64,000 nucleotides of DNA, from assembly GCF_018913965.1 (NCBI RefSeq), contig NZ_JAHMHG010000003.1:1-64000 (forward strand). Direction: 5' to 3'. The notes under the pieces were generated by a model. It was given only the letters and a program-made list of their open reading frames with translations. It had not been told where the DNA came from and did no database searches. The position numbers and the translations under genes were made by a program. This DNA is from Mycoplasma sp. CSL7491-lung (GTDB lineage: Bacteria; Bacillota_I; Bacilli_A; Mycoplasmatales; Metamycoplasmataceae). Shown piece after piece: positions 48,101-60,939 of the stretch. Each line of letters begins with the position of its first letter. The first letter of the stretch is position 1.

Positions 48101-50936
48101 CGTTAATAACAATTTAACTTCACATATTATGGGGAATGAAAACTCAGAAACAATCGAAAATAATTGAATCCTTACCGAATCAACAACTGACGAAACACAC
48201 ATTTCAAAAAGTGAATTAAATCAAAAATTATTAAACCTTGAAATAATTAAAAACGAAGCCAAATTAAACGTTTTTGACAAAGTTAATTATGCAAGTATTA
48301 ACAATTATGATTCGACAAGAATTATCGCATATAAGAACATGTCTAAATTAGTTCCACTATACGATAGAAACACAATAGTAGAATTAGGTAATTTAGTTAG
48401 TACTTCTGATATTCTTTACACAAAAGAAATCAACTCTATAATTCCATTGACCGAAAATGATACTTTTGCAACAAATTTATATAATAAAGATTTAATAAAA
48501 AAAGTATTAGTTAAATTTAACGATAACACAATACAAGTTTATAACTTGAGTTCTCCTGTTCAATTCGAAAACACAAATATCTATGAGTACACACTTAATG
48601 GTGACCTCAAATTTACACCAAGACAATTTTTAAATAAAAATCAACAATTGATTGATGAATTAGCCCATGAATTCAATTCATTAACACTTAATTCAACCGA
48701 ATTCCAAAACTTAGTAGGTTTGAATGAATATAATGATAAATTTAGATCAAATATTCGTGATCAAGAAATGAGAGAAAATTGACCTGGTGAAACAATGGAT
48801 GCATTATATCTAAATAAAACTTTTGACTACGTTAAAGAGCATATTAAGTATTATTTGGAATCTATTATTGCTAATTATAATATCGCGGATTATTCAAACG
48901 ACACAATTAAAAATTTAATTAAAGAAGAAATTTTAGATAACAAATTCAAAATAATGTTAGCTTTAACCTATCTAGAAAGATTATATAAAGTTCAATTTGG
49001 CAAATATAATATTAAAAACATAGTATTATTTAGACCTGATTTTTATAATTCAAAAATTAAAAACATCGATTTACTAAAAGAAATTGGTTCACTAAAATTT
49101 GAAGATTTATTATTGCAAAATAATGATAAAGTTTTTAAAGAGCACTTGAACAAATTGATTTTAGAAAATGATAAAAATAATATTTTTGATTTCTTAGAAA
49201 TGAATAATAAAATTTTTAATAACAATCAAATGATGGATATTTGATTGAAAGAATCTTCGAAAGCATACATATATGAATTGAAATCAAGTAAATATCCTGA
49301 TATCGACGTCTCACTATATACAAAACTTAAAAATAAAACAAATGCAAATAAATACATTCTTCCTTTACTAAATCTAACTGAAGATAATGTTTATGTTATT
49401 TCAACAATAGCTACAATGTACTTTGGTGGATATGGCAGAACTATTGATGAAGCAATTTGAAATAATAAAGAAGCATATTCATCCGAATTAGAAAAGGCTA
49501 AAAATAAAGTTAGAGTAAGCGCAGAAAAATTCATGCACTTCCTTGAACTTATGTATACAATAGCAAACGAGCAAGGAAAAAAAGAAATGAAAAATAATGT
49601 AACCGAAATATTTGAAGGTTACTGATTATTATCAAGCCAGAGTGGAGAGCCGATTTACAAAGATGCGGATGAAAAACGTAGATGAGCAACCGCTCATGAT
49701 CAAACTTACACAGCAATAAACGACTTTTTTGGTCCGATTGGTAAATATTACAGTCAGTCCGCACGTAAAGAATCAGCATACGCTAATCAAAACACAAAAG
49801 TTGTTAGGTTCGATAGTGTCAACTTATTAGATCCGGAAGGTGCTTCAACAATAACTCATGAATTAACACATATTTACGATAGAAAGACTTGACTACAAGG
49901 AAACGAATATAGACCAGGACAAGGACCTGAGGGGTATGCTCTCGGATTATTCCAATCAGTTTCTACAGCTAATGCATATTTTTACGGTTTTAACTTAACT
50001 GAAGAATTAAGTGGAGATGTAACAACAAACAACAGTATTAGTAGATTCTCAAGTAAAGATGATTTCAAAACATATATGCACAATCTTTTTGATGTAACCT
50101 ACTTAGTTGATGCATTAGAATCAGAAATTATGTTGAATAGAAGTAATAATGAAAAATCTAAATTCTATGCTAAATTAGAACTAACAAAAGATAAAGAAAA
50201 CGAAAGAAATGATAGAAACTTCTATAGACCAGCCGATGAACATAAAAAAGTAAAAAGTGATGTTGAAAAAGGTTACATTCATGGAATTGATAAATATAGA
50301 GAGTTAACATCAGATGAAATATCTTCTCTTCACACATTAGATGACTTAGTTGATAAGAACATAATATTCAGAGGAAATAAATTTAATTTACAAAGAGCAA
50401 ATGATTTTAGCGGACAACGTAATAACGACTACAATTATTACTGAATCTCAATGTTTGATCCTATTTTTGCAGGATATCAAAACGATACCGGTGTTGCTGG
50501 TGGTTTAATTTTCAGAAGAAATGCATTCGAATTACTAGCAGAATATGGATGGGATGACGGTTTAGTTAAATACACATCAAATGCATTAGAAAAAAATGCA
50601 CCTGAAAATCAAATTCTATCAGATACATATGTATATAGTCAAATTTTTGGCAATAAATATAAAACATATGCCGACTTTAGAAAAGCGATGTACAAAGAAA
50701 GATTAGCTAAAAAAGACAACTTCAAACAAATCACAGTAAAATATAAAAACGAAAGTTATACTCTAAATAATTCAACAGATATTAAAAACTTATTAACTAA
50801 AGCTATAAATGATGATTTAAAAGAGATGCAACTTCATCCTCGTAAAGGATTCTTTAATAGAGATGCAGTTAAAACAGAAATATTAAGAAAATTTAATACA
50901 TTAACAAAGAATTTTAGAACAAGTATTTTTAAATAA
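45129..50936 (+). CDS. M26/Zmp-type zinc metalloprotease, giant surface protein
   Basis: A single frame of 1935 residues (TGA Trp). N-terminal uncleaved-type signal anchor (about residues 9-31), no lipobox. Residues about 48-560 hold five or six beta repeats of about 70-80 residues with a shared 'IPNGKKVxxLxVN…VxVxFK' pattern, interrupted by an acidic Asn/Glu linker. A FIVAR-like helical module (about 613-680) follows, then a right-handed beta-helix-like region (about 858-1000). The C-terminal part has the zinc site TITHELTHIYDR (His1577, Glu1578, His1581) and PEGYALGLFQS with Glu1601 at the M26 spacing. M26 includes streptococcal IgA1 protease and ZmpA-C. Target here unknown. Confidence 0.88.
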
Positions 50937-50940
50937 TTTT

Positions 50941-50984
50941 AAAATAATGGTTGCAAACAACGTAAATGCAAGCATTATTTTTTT
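50941..50984 (+). terminator. Terminator of the M26-type gene
   Basis: AATAATGGTTGCA / TGCAAGCATTATT stem and a run of T. Confidence 0.75.
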
Positions 50985-51117
50985 AACTTTCATATTCAAA
51001 TAATAAAAATAATATTTAATAAAATATGTTAAAATATAAAAATAAATAAAAGATAATTAAAAATAAATTTAATTTACTTATTTTTGGTAAAATATTTTTG
51101 CTAACAACATAATAATT

Positions 51118-51170
51118 TAAGGACAGGTTCTAGTTGCAAGGCTAGACTTTGGTGGTTTTAGCGCTAAAAC
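51118..51170 (+). promoter_or_regulatory. Structured leader of tuf
   Basis: Upstream of tuf: a TCTAG-TTGCAAGG-CTAGA hairpin and then a perfect 16-base palindrome (51155-51170, GTTTTAGCGCTAAAAC). Both are GC-richer than the surrounding AT background. A possible start signal lies near 51090-51100 (GGTAAAAT). It may control or stabilise the very abundant tuf mRNA. Confidence 0.5.
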
Positions 51171-51229
51171 AAATTTTACAAATAAAAATAATTAAATTAC
51201 AAATTAAATTTTAGAAAGGATTTAAAAAT

Positions 51230-52417
51230 ATGGCAAAATTAGATTTTGATCGTAGTAAAGAACACGTTAACGTTGGAACAATCGGTCACGTTGACCACGG
51301 TAAAACAACATTAACAGCTGCTATTGCTACAGTATTAGCTAAAAAAGGATTATCAGAAGCTCGTGATTACGCTTCAATCGATAATGCACCTGAAGAAAGA
51401 GCTCGTGGTATTACAATTAATACATCACATATCGAATATCAAACAATGACACGTCACTACGCACACGTTGACTGTCCTGGTCACGCTGACTACGTTAAAA
51501 ACATGATTACAGGAGCTGCACAAATGGACGGTGCTATCTTAGTTGTTGCTGCAACAGATGGACCTATGCCTCAAACACGTGAACACATTCTTTTATCTAA
51601 ACAAGTTGGTGTTCCTCGTATCGTTGTTTTCTTAAACAAATGTGATATGTTAGAAGGTGAAGAAGAAATGATCGAATTAGTTGAAATGGAAATTCGTGGT
51701 CTTCTTTCAGAATACGGATTCGACGGAGATAACGCTCCAATCATCCGTGGATCAGCTTTAAAAGCATTAGAAGGTGATGAACACTACGAAGGTAAAATTA
51801 TGGAATTAATGGATGCTGTTGATTCATACATCGAAACACCAGTTAAAGAATTCGATAAACCTTTCTTAATGGCTGTTGAAGACGTTTTCACAATTACAGG
51901 ACGTGGAACAGTTGCAACAGGACGTGTAGAACGTGGAACACTTAACTTAAACGAAGAAGTTGAAATCGTTGGATTACACGCTACTAAAAAAACTGTTGTT
52001 ACAGGAATCGAAATGTTCCGTAAAAACTTAAAACAAGCACTTGCAGGAGATAACGCTGGATTATTACTTCGTGGAGTTAACCGTGAAGATATCGAACGTG
52101 GACAAGTTTTAGCTAAACCAGGTTCAATCGTTCCTCACACAAAATTCGAAGCTGCAATTTACGTACTTAAAAAAGAAGAAGGTGGACGTCACACTCCATT
52201 CTTCAAAAACTACAAACCACAATTCTACTTCCGTACAACAGACGTAACAGGTGGTGTTGTGTTTGAAGCTGGACGTGAAATGGTTATGCCAGGGGAAAAC
52301 GTTAACTTAACTGTAGAATTAATCGCTCCAATCGCTGTTGAAGAAGGAACAAAATTCTCAATCCGTGAAGGTGGACGTACAGTTGGTGCTGGTTCAGTAA
52401 CAAAAATCGTTAAATAA
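51230..52417 (+). CDS. tuf: Elongation factor Tu
   Basis: Delivers aminoacyl-tRNA to the ribosome; 395 residues. G1 GHVDHGKTT (19-27), switch [16 protein letters not shown]3 [10 protein letters not shown]4 NKCD, G5 GSALKALEG, and domain 2/3 blocks ([31 protein letters not shown]). Codon choice is clearly different from its neighbours (more C and G at third positions, CGT for Arg), as expected for the most expressed protein. Strong AGAAAGGATT ribosome binding site. Confidence 0.99.
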   Translation: MAKLDFDRSKEHVNVGTIGHVDHGKTTLTAAIATVLAKKGLSEARDYASIDNAPEERARGITINTSHIEYQTMTRHYAHVDCPGHADYVKNMITGAAQMDGAILVVAATDGPMPQTREHILLSKQVGVPRIVVFLNKCDMLEGEEEMIELVEMEIRGLLSEYGFDGDNAPIIRGSALKALEGDEHYEGKIMELMDAVDSYIETPVKEFDKPFLMAVEDVFTITGRGTVATGRVERGTLNLNEEVEIVGLHATKKTVVTGIEMFRKNLKQALAGDNAGLLLRGVNREDIERGQVLAKPGSIVPHTKFEAAIYVLKKEEGGRHTPFFKNYKPQFYFRTTDVTGGVVFEAGREMVMPGENVNLTVELIAPIAVEEGTKFSIREGGRTVGAGSVTKIVK

Positions 52418-52426
52418 TTTTTTTTG

Positions 52427-52489
52427 AAAAATATATAAAAATAAAAGGCAAAATGGTATTTCATTCTGTCTTTTATTTTTATATATTTT
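52427..52489 (+). terminator. Terminator of tuf
   Basis: Long stem AAAATATATAAAAATAAAAG / CTTTTATTTTTATATATTTT. Confidence 0.85.
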
Positions 52490-52588
52490 GAAATAAACTT
52501 GTTTTATTTTCATAATTTATGACCACATTTCAACATTGTCTATAAAGTTATATAATTAATAATTATATTAAGATTATAAGGAGATAGA

Positions 52589-55500
52589 ATGAAAAAGCGT
52601 AATAAATGGTTGATTTTGGGATCACTTACAATTTCTTTCGGTTCGTTACCGGTTTTGATAGCTTGCTCAAATAATGTAAAAACTAGAAAACCAATACCGA
52701 AAAATAATTCTAAAATTGATGAACAAAACATATCAAACAATAATAAAACCAACGAAAAAGCAAAAAAAGATAATATTGTAGTTAGCCAAACACAAAACAA
52801 CAAAAACAAAGAATCTAACATTATAAATACACCGAATAATGTTGAAAACAACGACCAAACCGACGTCAAAAACGAGAACGATATTGAAAAAAATAAAAAA
52901 ATAGATAATGTTGACTCAAACAAAAAACAAGATAATGAAAATAAAGAAAACGAAAGTCAAAACAATAAAGAAAAAGATAACTCTTCAATTAATAAAAATA
53001 ATACAATTACAATTGATGATGACGAAAATATTGATAATCAAGCTGAAACATCAGAACATAAAAATCAAGAACAAAATGTTAGTTCTAATGCAAAACCTGC
53101 AAACGAAAATATAGATTCAACAAATAACACGCATATCTTTAACAATAATTTTAGTTTAAGAGAAGAATATATATTAAAAGAGAAAGTAAATGTAAAAGAT
53201 ATATCGAATTACCATGAAAATGATCAATATTTCGACGTTTACAATAATTGATTAAAAACAAAGACAAGCAATAATAATACCAATATAGTTTTTGACGACT
53301 CACATTTTATAGAATTTTCGTTACTATCTTATGTTTACGCAAATAATTCATTGACAATTAAGATAAAATCAAATTTTGACTTAGATGAAATTAATAATTA
53401 CAAGTTAATTTATAGATCTGATGTTGCTAATGAAAATATTGAAGTATCATTATCTCCTTTTGAAAACTCAAAAAGAACATTACTTGCTAATATTTCTAAT
53501 ATAACTCAAAATTATAAAATAAAACTAGTGGATATTAAGAAAAATAATGAATCTTTAAACTTTTTATCAAAAGGTGAAATTATGTTAGGTAACGAATCAT
53601 GAGAGGAGTCTAGAAACTTTATAATTTCAAATGATAATGAGTGAAAAACATGACCTGCAGTCGGAAATAGACACAGCTTTAAAATTGTTTTTAGATCTAA
53701 GTATAATGGAGCCACACCGTATGTTCCTAATAATTTAAGATTTATTTGATTAACAAAAGATAAAAGAATAGAATACGCTAGATTTTCATATAAAAAGGTT
53801 GACGATTGAAATAATATAAAAACAAGTGGGTATACTAAATTAATTGCAGAGTCTGAGACATTCGATATTTCTAATATTGATAAGATTTTAGGAATAGAAA
53901 TAAACCCCAAAACTGGAAACCAAGATAAATGGTTGAAAATTAATGGAATACCCGAAATAAAAATTACAGGTAAAGAAGATGAAAACTCCTCACAAATTTC
54001 TAATGCGCCAATCATCAATTCTACTACTTTACAAAATAATAGTGTAATTATTGACTTTAGACATTTAGACCAATCATTAGTCGATACTTCAAAAGTTCAA
54101 TTTGAAGTAAAAAGTATGGATCCTTTTAATAAATTTTCAAACGTTTTTTTAGGTTATAAAAGTAACGATAATCAATACACAATTCAAGATGTTAATCTCC
54201 CTAAAGATATTTCGCAATTCATGATTACAAGAGTTAATTTTGGAAATCAATTATATGATTACAACATAAATAGTCGAGAATCTATCATTAAAAATCATCC
54301 CATTACAAAAAATTTTAAAGTAGAAAGATTAAATTTTTATACTGATAACGAGACTAAAAATATATATGGTTCAATTGGAATTAATTTTTCAAAAGAAGAT
54401 TTAGAGTTGTTTAAAAATAAGAATTTAGAACTAACTTTCCAAAGAAAAGATAGAGTTCCCGGAGAAGATTCGTATGGAGGAATTTACTATAACTTATTTT
54501 TAAAGGAAGAAAAAATTGTAGTTCCTTTTGATAAATTACAAAAATTTAATTTGAATGGATTTTACGAAAACACTAAATATGAACTTGAAAAAATTGGAAT
54601 AGTAGATAAGTATTCTTTAATAGAATTTGTAGGTAATCAACACTTCGCTTTTAGTTTAGATTTAGAAAATAATAAATCATTTTTATATAATTTTGAATAT
54701 AGTAATTTTGATAATAATTATATAGCTGGTTCTAATTCAGGTGAAACTAAAAATAGTCTTATGAAAAAAGTTAGCAACACAGATTTGAATATTGATTACT
54801 CAATACAAAATCACTACTCGCTAAATAATTATAATAGAGAATTATGATACAAACAGAGAGCATCATTGTTTGAAGATGAAATTTCTCCTGAATTAAGTAC
54901 AAAAAAAGAATATTTAAAAAATCATGCTTCTAAAATTCATTTAACACAACACAATAAAGAAATTAAAACTCATTTTATTTCACCGCGTGAAGTTATAAAT
55001 GATTTATCTTGAAAAATAAATGACAATTTTACCCTAGCATCAATAACAAAAGATTTATCTAATTTTGATGGAATTGATAACCATCAAAAAGATGCATACT
55101 TTGAAATAGGATTTGAATTTGATCCAAAGCAAAGACAACTTATAGATTTAATTGAACCAGAGCCATTTGTTAGATACGGAAGTTGAACTTACAATTCCTC
55201 TCATTCAACAAAAAATATGTCTAAATCATTTGTTTATATTTCTGTTCCATATAGTCAAATTTTAGAAAATAATGAAATTTCCGATTTAGGTTTTGAATAT
55301 TTAGCAATAAGAAATTCAAAAGAAGAAGAACTAAAATTAAAACAGCTAATAGCAAATAGATATAAATTTAATGTTAAATATAATAAGAACACAAAAGAAT
55401 TAACTTATATAATAGAATCAAGAGATAAATCAAATAAAATAGTTGATAGATTAGGTGATCACTATTTCTCATTACACAATTCCGCTTTTTTAGGAAACTC

Positions 55501-56767
55501 TCTTTTCTTTGTCCATTGAGCCGATCTAGATGAAAATAATATAACAAATATTACTTACATACCAAAAAGTAAAAAAGGTATTCTTTCAATTGGGTTAGAT
55601 CAATTAAATTTTGAAGATAGTTATGATTATGTATCAACAACTATTTGAGGTTCCTCAAAACGTGTTTATTTCAATAATACAGAAGAAAATGTCTTAAACG
55701 CAAGAGATAGAGTGTTTAATTTCGCTCCAAGACCAAAAGGTGCCGAAGGTACTTGAGATGTAATCGGTAAAGTAAATCCAAATGATCCGAATGATTATAG
55801 ATTTTTTGTAACTACTAATCAACATGTTTGAGGTTCTGCATATAGTAGAGAATTTAAAAATAATAATTTTAATTTACCAATTAAATTATTCGAACCAAAG
55901 GGAGGTTGAACACCCGATTCAAGAGATACTAGAGGTCGCATCGAAAACGAAAAAGAATGATCGGAAGCAACAGTAAAAGTTGAATTAATAGCTAATTTTC
56001 ATAATGATATTACATTCCCTAATACTGCCACAGAATTTAAAAATAACTATGCTGATATAAATGAAAATAGTACTTGACATATATTTGGAGAAAATAAAAC
56101 TGAACATTCACTTTCTAATGCCGACTTAGTTGTTGGTATTGCTGATTTTAAAGATTTTTATTCTATTTTTAATGAAAAAGATGGAAAAATGTTTTATAAC
56201 GGACAAGAATTTAATGAAAATAATGAAGCAATTTACAGAACATATATGTTCTTTAAAAAATTACCAACACTAAAAACAATAAAGCCAAGTAAACATAATT
56301 TACATTTATCTAAATTGGTTAATTTAAATTGAAGTATAGCTTCATTTCCAATAAAAGAACAAACATATAATAAAGATTCTTTAAATAATAAAAGATACCG
56401 TGAATACATAATAGGAAGTATGGGAGACTACTTCATAGAAGGACTAGCATACGGTGGCGCTAGATCAAAATTACCTGCTATACCACTTGATTCAACAATT
56501 TTTGACTTACAAGGTGGTTCATCAGGAAGTATGGCATTTGATTCCGAAGGAAATGCAACAGGACTTTTAACAGAATCAACATTTTCTCGTTCAAATGTAA
56601 TGTTAATCGACACAAACGGTAACGCCTTTTTAGGTGATGGTAAAACAACGCAAAACCCTGCTTCTTTCTATGAACGCATGAGACTTTTGAGTTATTTATT
56701 CCCAAACAAATATAACCACAATCAATTTAACGAAAAACCGAATTGAGAAAAAATAAATAATGAATAA
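52589..56767 (+). CDS. DUF31/MIP-type serine protease lipoprotein 2
   Basis: 1392 residues, TGA Trp throughout; the real end is TAA at 56765-56767. Lipobox PVLIAC, then a very Asn/Lys/Glu-rich disordered tether (about residues 28-180), a long beta-rich body, and the trypsin-like DUF31 domain: GTWDVIGKVNPND, FFVTTNQHVWG (His1079), SNADLVVGIADFKDF (Asp candidate) and LQGGSSGSMAFD (Ser1312). Typical ATG after AAGGAG. Followed by a close paralogue in tandem. Family proteases attack host immunoglobulin, but the substrate of this copy is not known. Confidence 0.9.
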
Positions 56768-56770
56768 TTT

Positions 56771-56805
56771 ATAAAAATCGCAAACATACAACTTGCGATT
56801 TTTAT
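56771..56805 (+). terminator. Terminator between the tandem DUF31 genes
   Basis: ATAAAAATCGCAA / TTGCGATTTTTAT 13-bp perfect stem. It implies that each copy has its own transcript. Confidence 0.85.
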
Positions 56806-56867
56806 AATTCTGATATTTTTATATAAATTTAAAAGGTATATAATTGTTCATATTTTAAGGAGAAAAA

Positions 56868-59800
56868 ATGAGAAAGAGAAAAATTATTTTAGGAATATCA
56901 TTATTTTTGACAAGCGTTCCCTTAATTGCAATATCTTGTTCAAAAACATATTCAACATTGCATCAAAGAAATAATTCTAATGATGGTGTTAAAGATAATA
57001 ATAAGATAAATAATGATAAACTAGATAAAGAAAAAAACAAGAATAAAATTTTAGATAAAGATTCTAATATTACTTTAAATAAAAATACAGATTTAGAGAA
57101 AAATGAAAAAGAAGTTAAAGACAAAATTGATAAGAATAATTCTACAAACAATACAGATTTAGAGAGAAATAAACCAAATAAATTACAAAACAATAAAACT
57201 ATTTCTAACAATACTCAAAAAGAAATTATGCTTTCATACAATTATGATCTAACTGAACCCTATATTTATAAAACTCCAATAAATATTAAAAATTTAAGTG
57301 AGTTTGACGAAAATAACGAATTATTTAAAACATATAATAATTGATTGATATCTAAATCAAAAACTAATTATAAAAACTCAACAATTGATAAAAGAAAATA
57401 TCTTAGATTCGAGTTAAAAGATAGTAAATTTAGCAACAATTCATTAGAATTAATTTTTAAAATAAATTACCAAGTAGATAATTTAAATAGATTTAAACTA
57501 ATATATACTTATGGAGAAAATAACATTAGAGAAGAAATAAATTTAGACAATATTAAAATTAAAAATAAAATATTTTCAGTAAAAATATCCAACTTAGAAA
57601 AAAACAAATATGTAAAGTTAATTGATATTAAAAACGGAAACAAATCATTTAATTTTATTTCAGAAAATGAAATTATATTATTTAATAAATCTAGCGAGTT
57701 ATCTGATGATATAATAATCACAAATAACACACGTTGAGAAACATGAGAATTATCTCAAAACTTACACACATTTTCTTTATTTTTTTCAACTAAAAACGGA
57801 CAAAAACCAGAGTTTAGGAAAGAAATGAGATTAGTTGCTTTAAAAAACAACGGAGAAATTAAATATTTTAATTTTAATTTTGACGAAAAAATCTATAGTA
57901 ATCCGGAAAATAGCAATATAAAAATAACAAAGATTAAAGCTAACACTGAAGAATTTGATCCAAGAAATATATATAGAATTCTTGGCATAGAAATAAAGAA
58001 TAATGAAAATGTTTGGTCGAGACTAGATAAAATACCAAAAATTAACATTAAAGGTAAGGTGAATTTTATTAATAACAAACCCATTATTAATAAAATTAAT
58101 TACAATAATAGTAAATTAGAAATTAATTTTAGTGACACAAATATAAAAAACATAGAAATAGAAGTTAAAAGTTTAGATCCATTTACGAATTTTTCTAATA
58201 TTTATAAATTAGATATAAATAATAATAACTGACTAGAGATTCAAGACATTTCATTACCCGAAGATATAACTAAATTTATAATAACCAAAATCGGATATAA
58301 AGACCAATTATGAAATTATGAAATCGATGAAAATAATGTTTTTAATAATTTAAAAAATATTAAGAATTTTGAAATTAGTAAATTTGATATATTTTTATCT
58401 AACAAAAATATATATGGTTCAATTATGTTTGATTTTAAAAAAGAAGAATTAGAATTATTTAAAAATAAAAATTTAGAACTAATATTTGAACGTAAAACAA
58501 AAATAATGAATGAAACAAATAATCAAAGCATATATCATAATTTATTTTTAGATAAGAATAAAGTTATCGTCCCGTTTACAAAACTTAAAAAATTCACTTT
58601 AAACGGATTTTATGAAAATACAGAATATGAATTAAAAGAAATTAAAATAGTCGACAAATATACGTTAAACGCATTTTTAGGAAGTGAAAATTTTGAAAAT
58701 TCTTTATCAAAATTAAAAAATAAATCATTTTTGTTTAATTTTGAATATGATAATACGGATAATAATTTTATTTACGGAGAAATAGAGGGAGAAACAAAAA
58801 ATAATTTATTTAAAAAAGAGTCTTCAAACGATAAAAATATCGAGTACAAAATACAAAATCATTATGCTATAGTTAATTATAATAAAGAAAAATGATACAA
58901 GCGCCAAGCTTCACTTTATGAAAATTCAATTTCAAAAGAACTAAAAGAAAAACTTTCACAAAAAACAAATTCTTTTAATTTAGTTAAAAATGGTCAAAAA
59001 GTAGAAACACACTTTATATCACCAAGAGAAATAATTAATGATCTAGATTGAAAAATTAATGATGAATTTACTAAAGCATCAATAACAAAAGATTTATCAC
59101 AATTTCATAATTTAGATAAGCATATTGAAGACTCTTTTTTAGAAATAGGGTTTGAATTTGATCCAAAACAAAGACAAATAATTGATTTAATCGAACCAGA
59201 ACCTTACGTTAGGTATTTAGAGCAAGCAGAAAGTTATAATACTTCACAAAGAAATATGTCCAAATCATTTGTTTATATTTCGGTGCCATATAAAGAAATA
59301 CTCAAGAAGCCATTAATTTCAAATCTAAGCTTTGAATATTTAGCCATAAGAAATAGTAAGGAAGAAGAATTCAAGTTAAAACAATTGATAAATGATAAAT
59401 ATAAATTTAGCGTTGAATTCAATAAAGAAAATAATAAATTAACATATAATATAGAATCTAAAGATCCTTCAACGAAAATATTTGACAGATTAGGTGATCA
59501 TTATTTATCAAGTTATAATTCTTCTTTTATAGGTAGTTCACTATTTTTTGTTCACTGAGCAGATTTGGATATAAACAATAGAAGTGAAATAAAATACGTT
59601 CCAAAAGGCAAAAGCAATATATTATCTGTAAATCTCGAGCAATTAAATTTCAAAGATAATTATATTCACCTTAATAATGATGCGACCAAATCATCAAAAC
59701 GGACATATTTTAATAACGCAGAAACTAATATTTTGAATGCAAGAAATAGAGTTTTTAATTTTGCTCCTTGGGCTCAATCTGGACAAGGAACATGAGATAT

Positions 59801-60803
59801 TATAGGTAAAGTTAACCCCAACGACCCGCATGATTATAAATTTTTTATAACAACAAATCAACATGTTTGAGGCGAATCTTTAAGCAAAGAATTTAAAAAT
59901 AATGTTTTGAACTTACCAATAGAGGTTTTCGAACCTGATGGAGGTTGAAACATTGAAAGCACTGATAAAAGAGGATCTGTTTTTGATGATAAAAAATGAT
60001 TAAACGAAACTATTAAAGTAGATATTATTGCTAATTTTCATAATGATAAAGCATTTCCGAATAGTGAACATGAATTTAAAAATAATTATGGAAATATAAA
60101 TTTTAATAGTACTTGAAACATTTATGCGTACAACACAAATAATTCTCTTTCAAACGCTGATTTAATCGTTGGTATTGCAGATTTTAAAGATTTTTACTTA
60201 AATTTCAGTGAAAAAAATGAAAAACTATTTTATACTTCTAATAGATTCGATAAAACTGATAAAAAAACTTACAACACCTTCAAATTCTTTAAAAAACTAA
60301 AGAAATTAAAGAATATAAAACCAAGTAAACACAACTTGCATATATCAAGACTTGTAAACTTTAATTGATCGCTTGCTGCATTTCCTATTTCTGAACAAAA
60401 AATAAATGCAGACACAATAAATAGAAAAAGATATAGAGAATACATTATAGGAAATATAAGTAACGATGATATTTTAAGATTAGGATATGGTGGCGCCAAA
60501 TCAAAACTTCCAGTTATACCTTTAAATTCCTTAATCTTTGATTTACAATCAGGTTCATCGGGTAGTATGGTTTTTGATTTAGACGGTAACGCTACCGGTT
60601 TAGTAACCGAAGCATCATTTACACACTCCAATATTATGATAATAGATACAAACGCTAATGCCTTTTTAGGTGATGGTTATACAACTCAAAATCCCGGTTC
60701 ATTCTATGAAAGAATGAGGTTGTTGAGTTATTTATACCCGGATAAATACGATAATTCAGAATTTAAAACTTTACCAAACTGAGAAAAATTAAATGATGAA
60801 TAA
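56868..60803 (+). CDS. DUF31/MIP-type serine protease lipoprotein 3
   Basis: 1311 residues, paralogue of the preceding gene in the same order and orientation. Lipobox IAISC, Asn/Lys-rich tether (about residues 30-115), beta-rich body, and DUF31 domain: GTWDIIGKVNPND, FFITTNQHVWG (His999), SNADLIVGIADFKDFY (Asp candidate), LQSGSSGSMVFD (Ser1231). The last 300 residues are strongly similar to copy 2, while the tether and the middle of the body differ. All catalytic positions are kept, so it should be active. True end is TAA at 60801-60803. Confidence 0.9.
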
Positions 60804-60805
60804 GA

Positions 60806-60837
60806 TTAAAATCACAGAAATGAATCTGTGATTTTAA
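60806..60837 (+). terminator. Terminator of DUF31 copy 3
   Basis: TTAAAATCACAGA / TCTGTGATTTTAA perfect 13-bp stem. Confidence 0.85.
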
Positions 60838-60902
60838 AACTTTATTTTTATAAAATATTTTGTTTTATGAAAATATAATATATAATAAATTTACTATTTA
60901 CT

Positions 60903-60922
60903 GTCAAGCACTTTTGCTTGAC
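60903..60922 (+). promoter_or_regulatory. Leader hairpin before rpsP
   Basis: GTCAAGC-ACTTTT-GCTTGAC stem-loop ending 18 bases before the rpsP ATG and just upstream of its AGGAGGTG ribosome binding site. No T-run follows, so it is more likely a translational or stability element than a terminator. Confidence 0.5.
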
Positions 60923-60939
60923 ACTTATTAGGAGGTGAT

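Noticed and set aside
45129-50936. Several separate genes
   Set aside because: All pieces share one frame and are split only by TGA, which is Trp here.
52540-52923. Minus-strand hydrophobic frame over the DUF31 lipoprotein 2 tether
   Set aside because: Antisense of a Lys/Asn-rich tether always gives a Phe/Leu-rich frame; no start signal.
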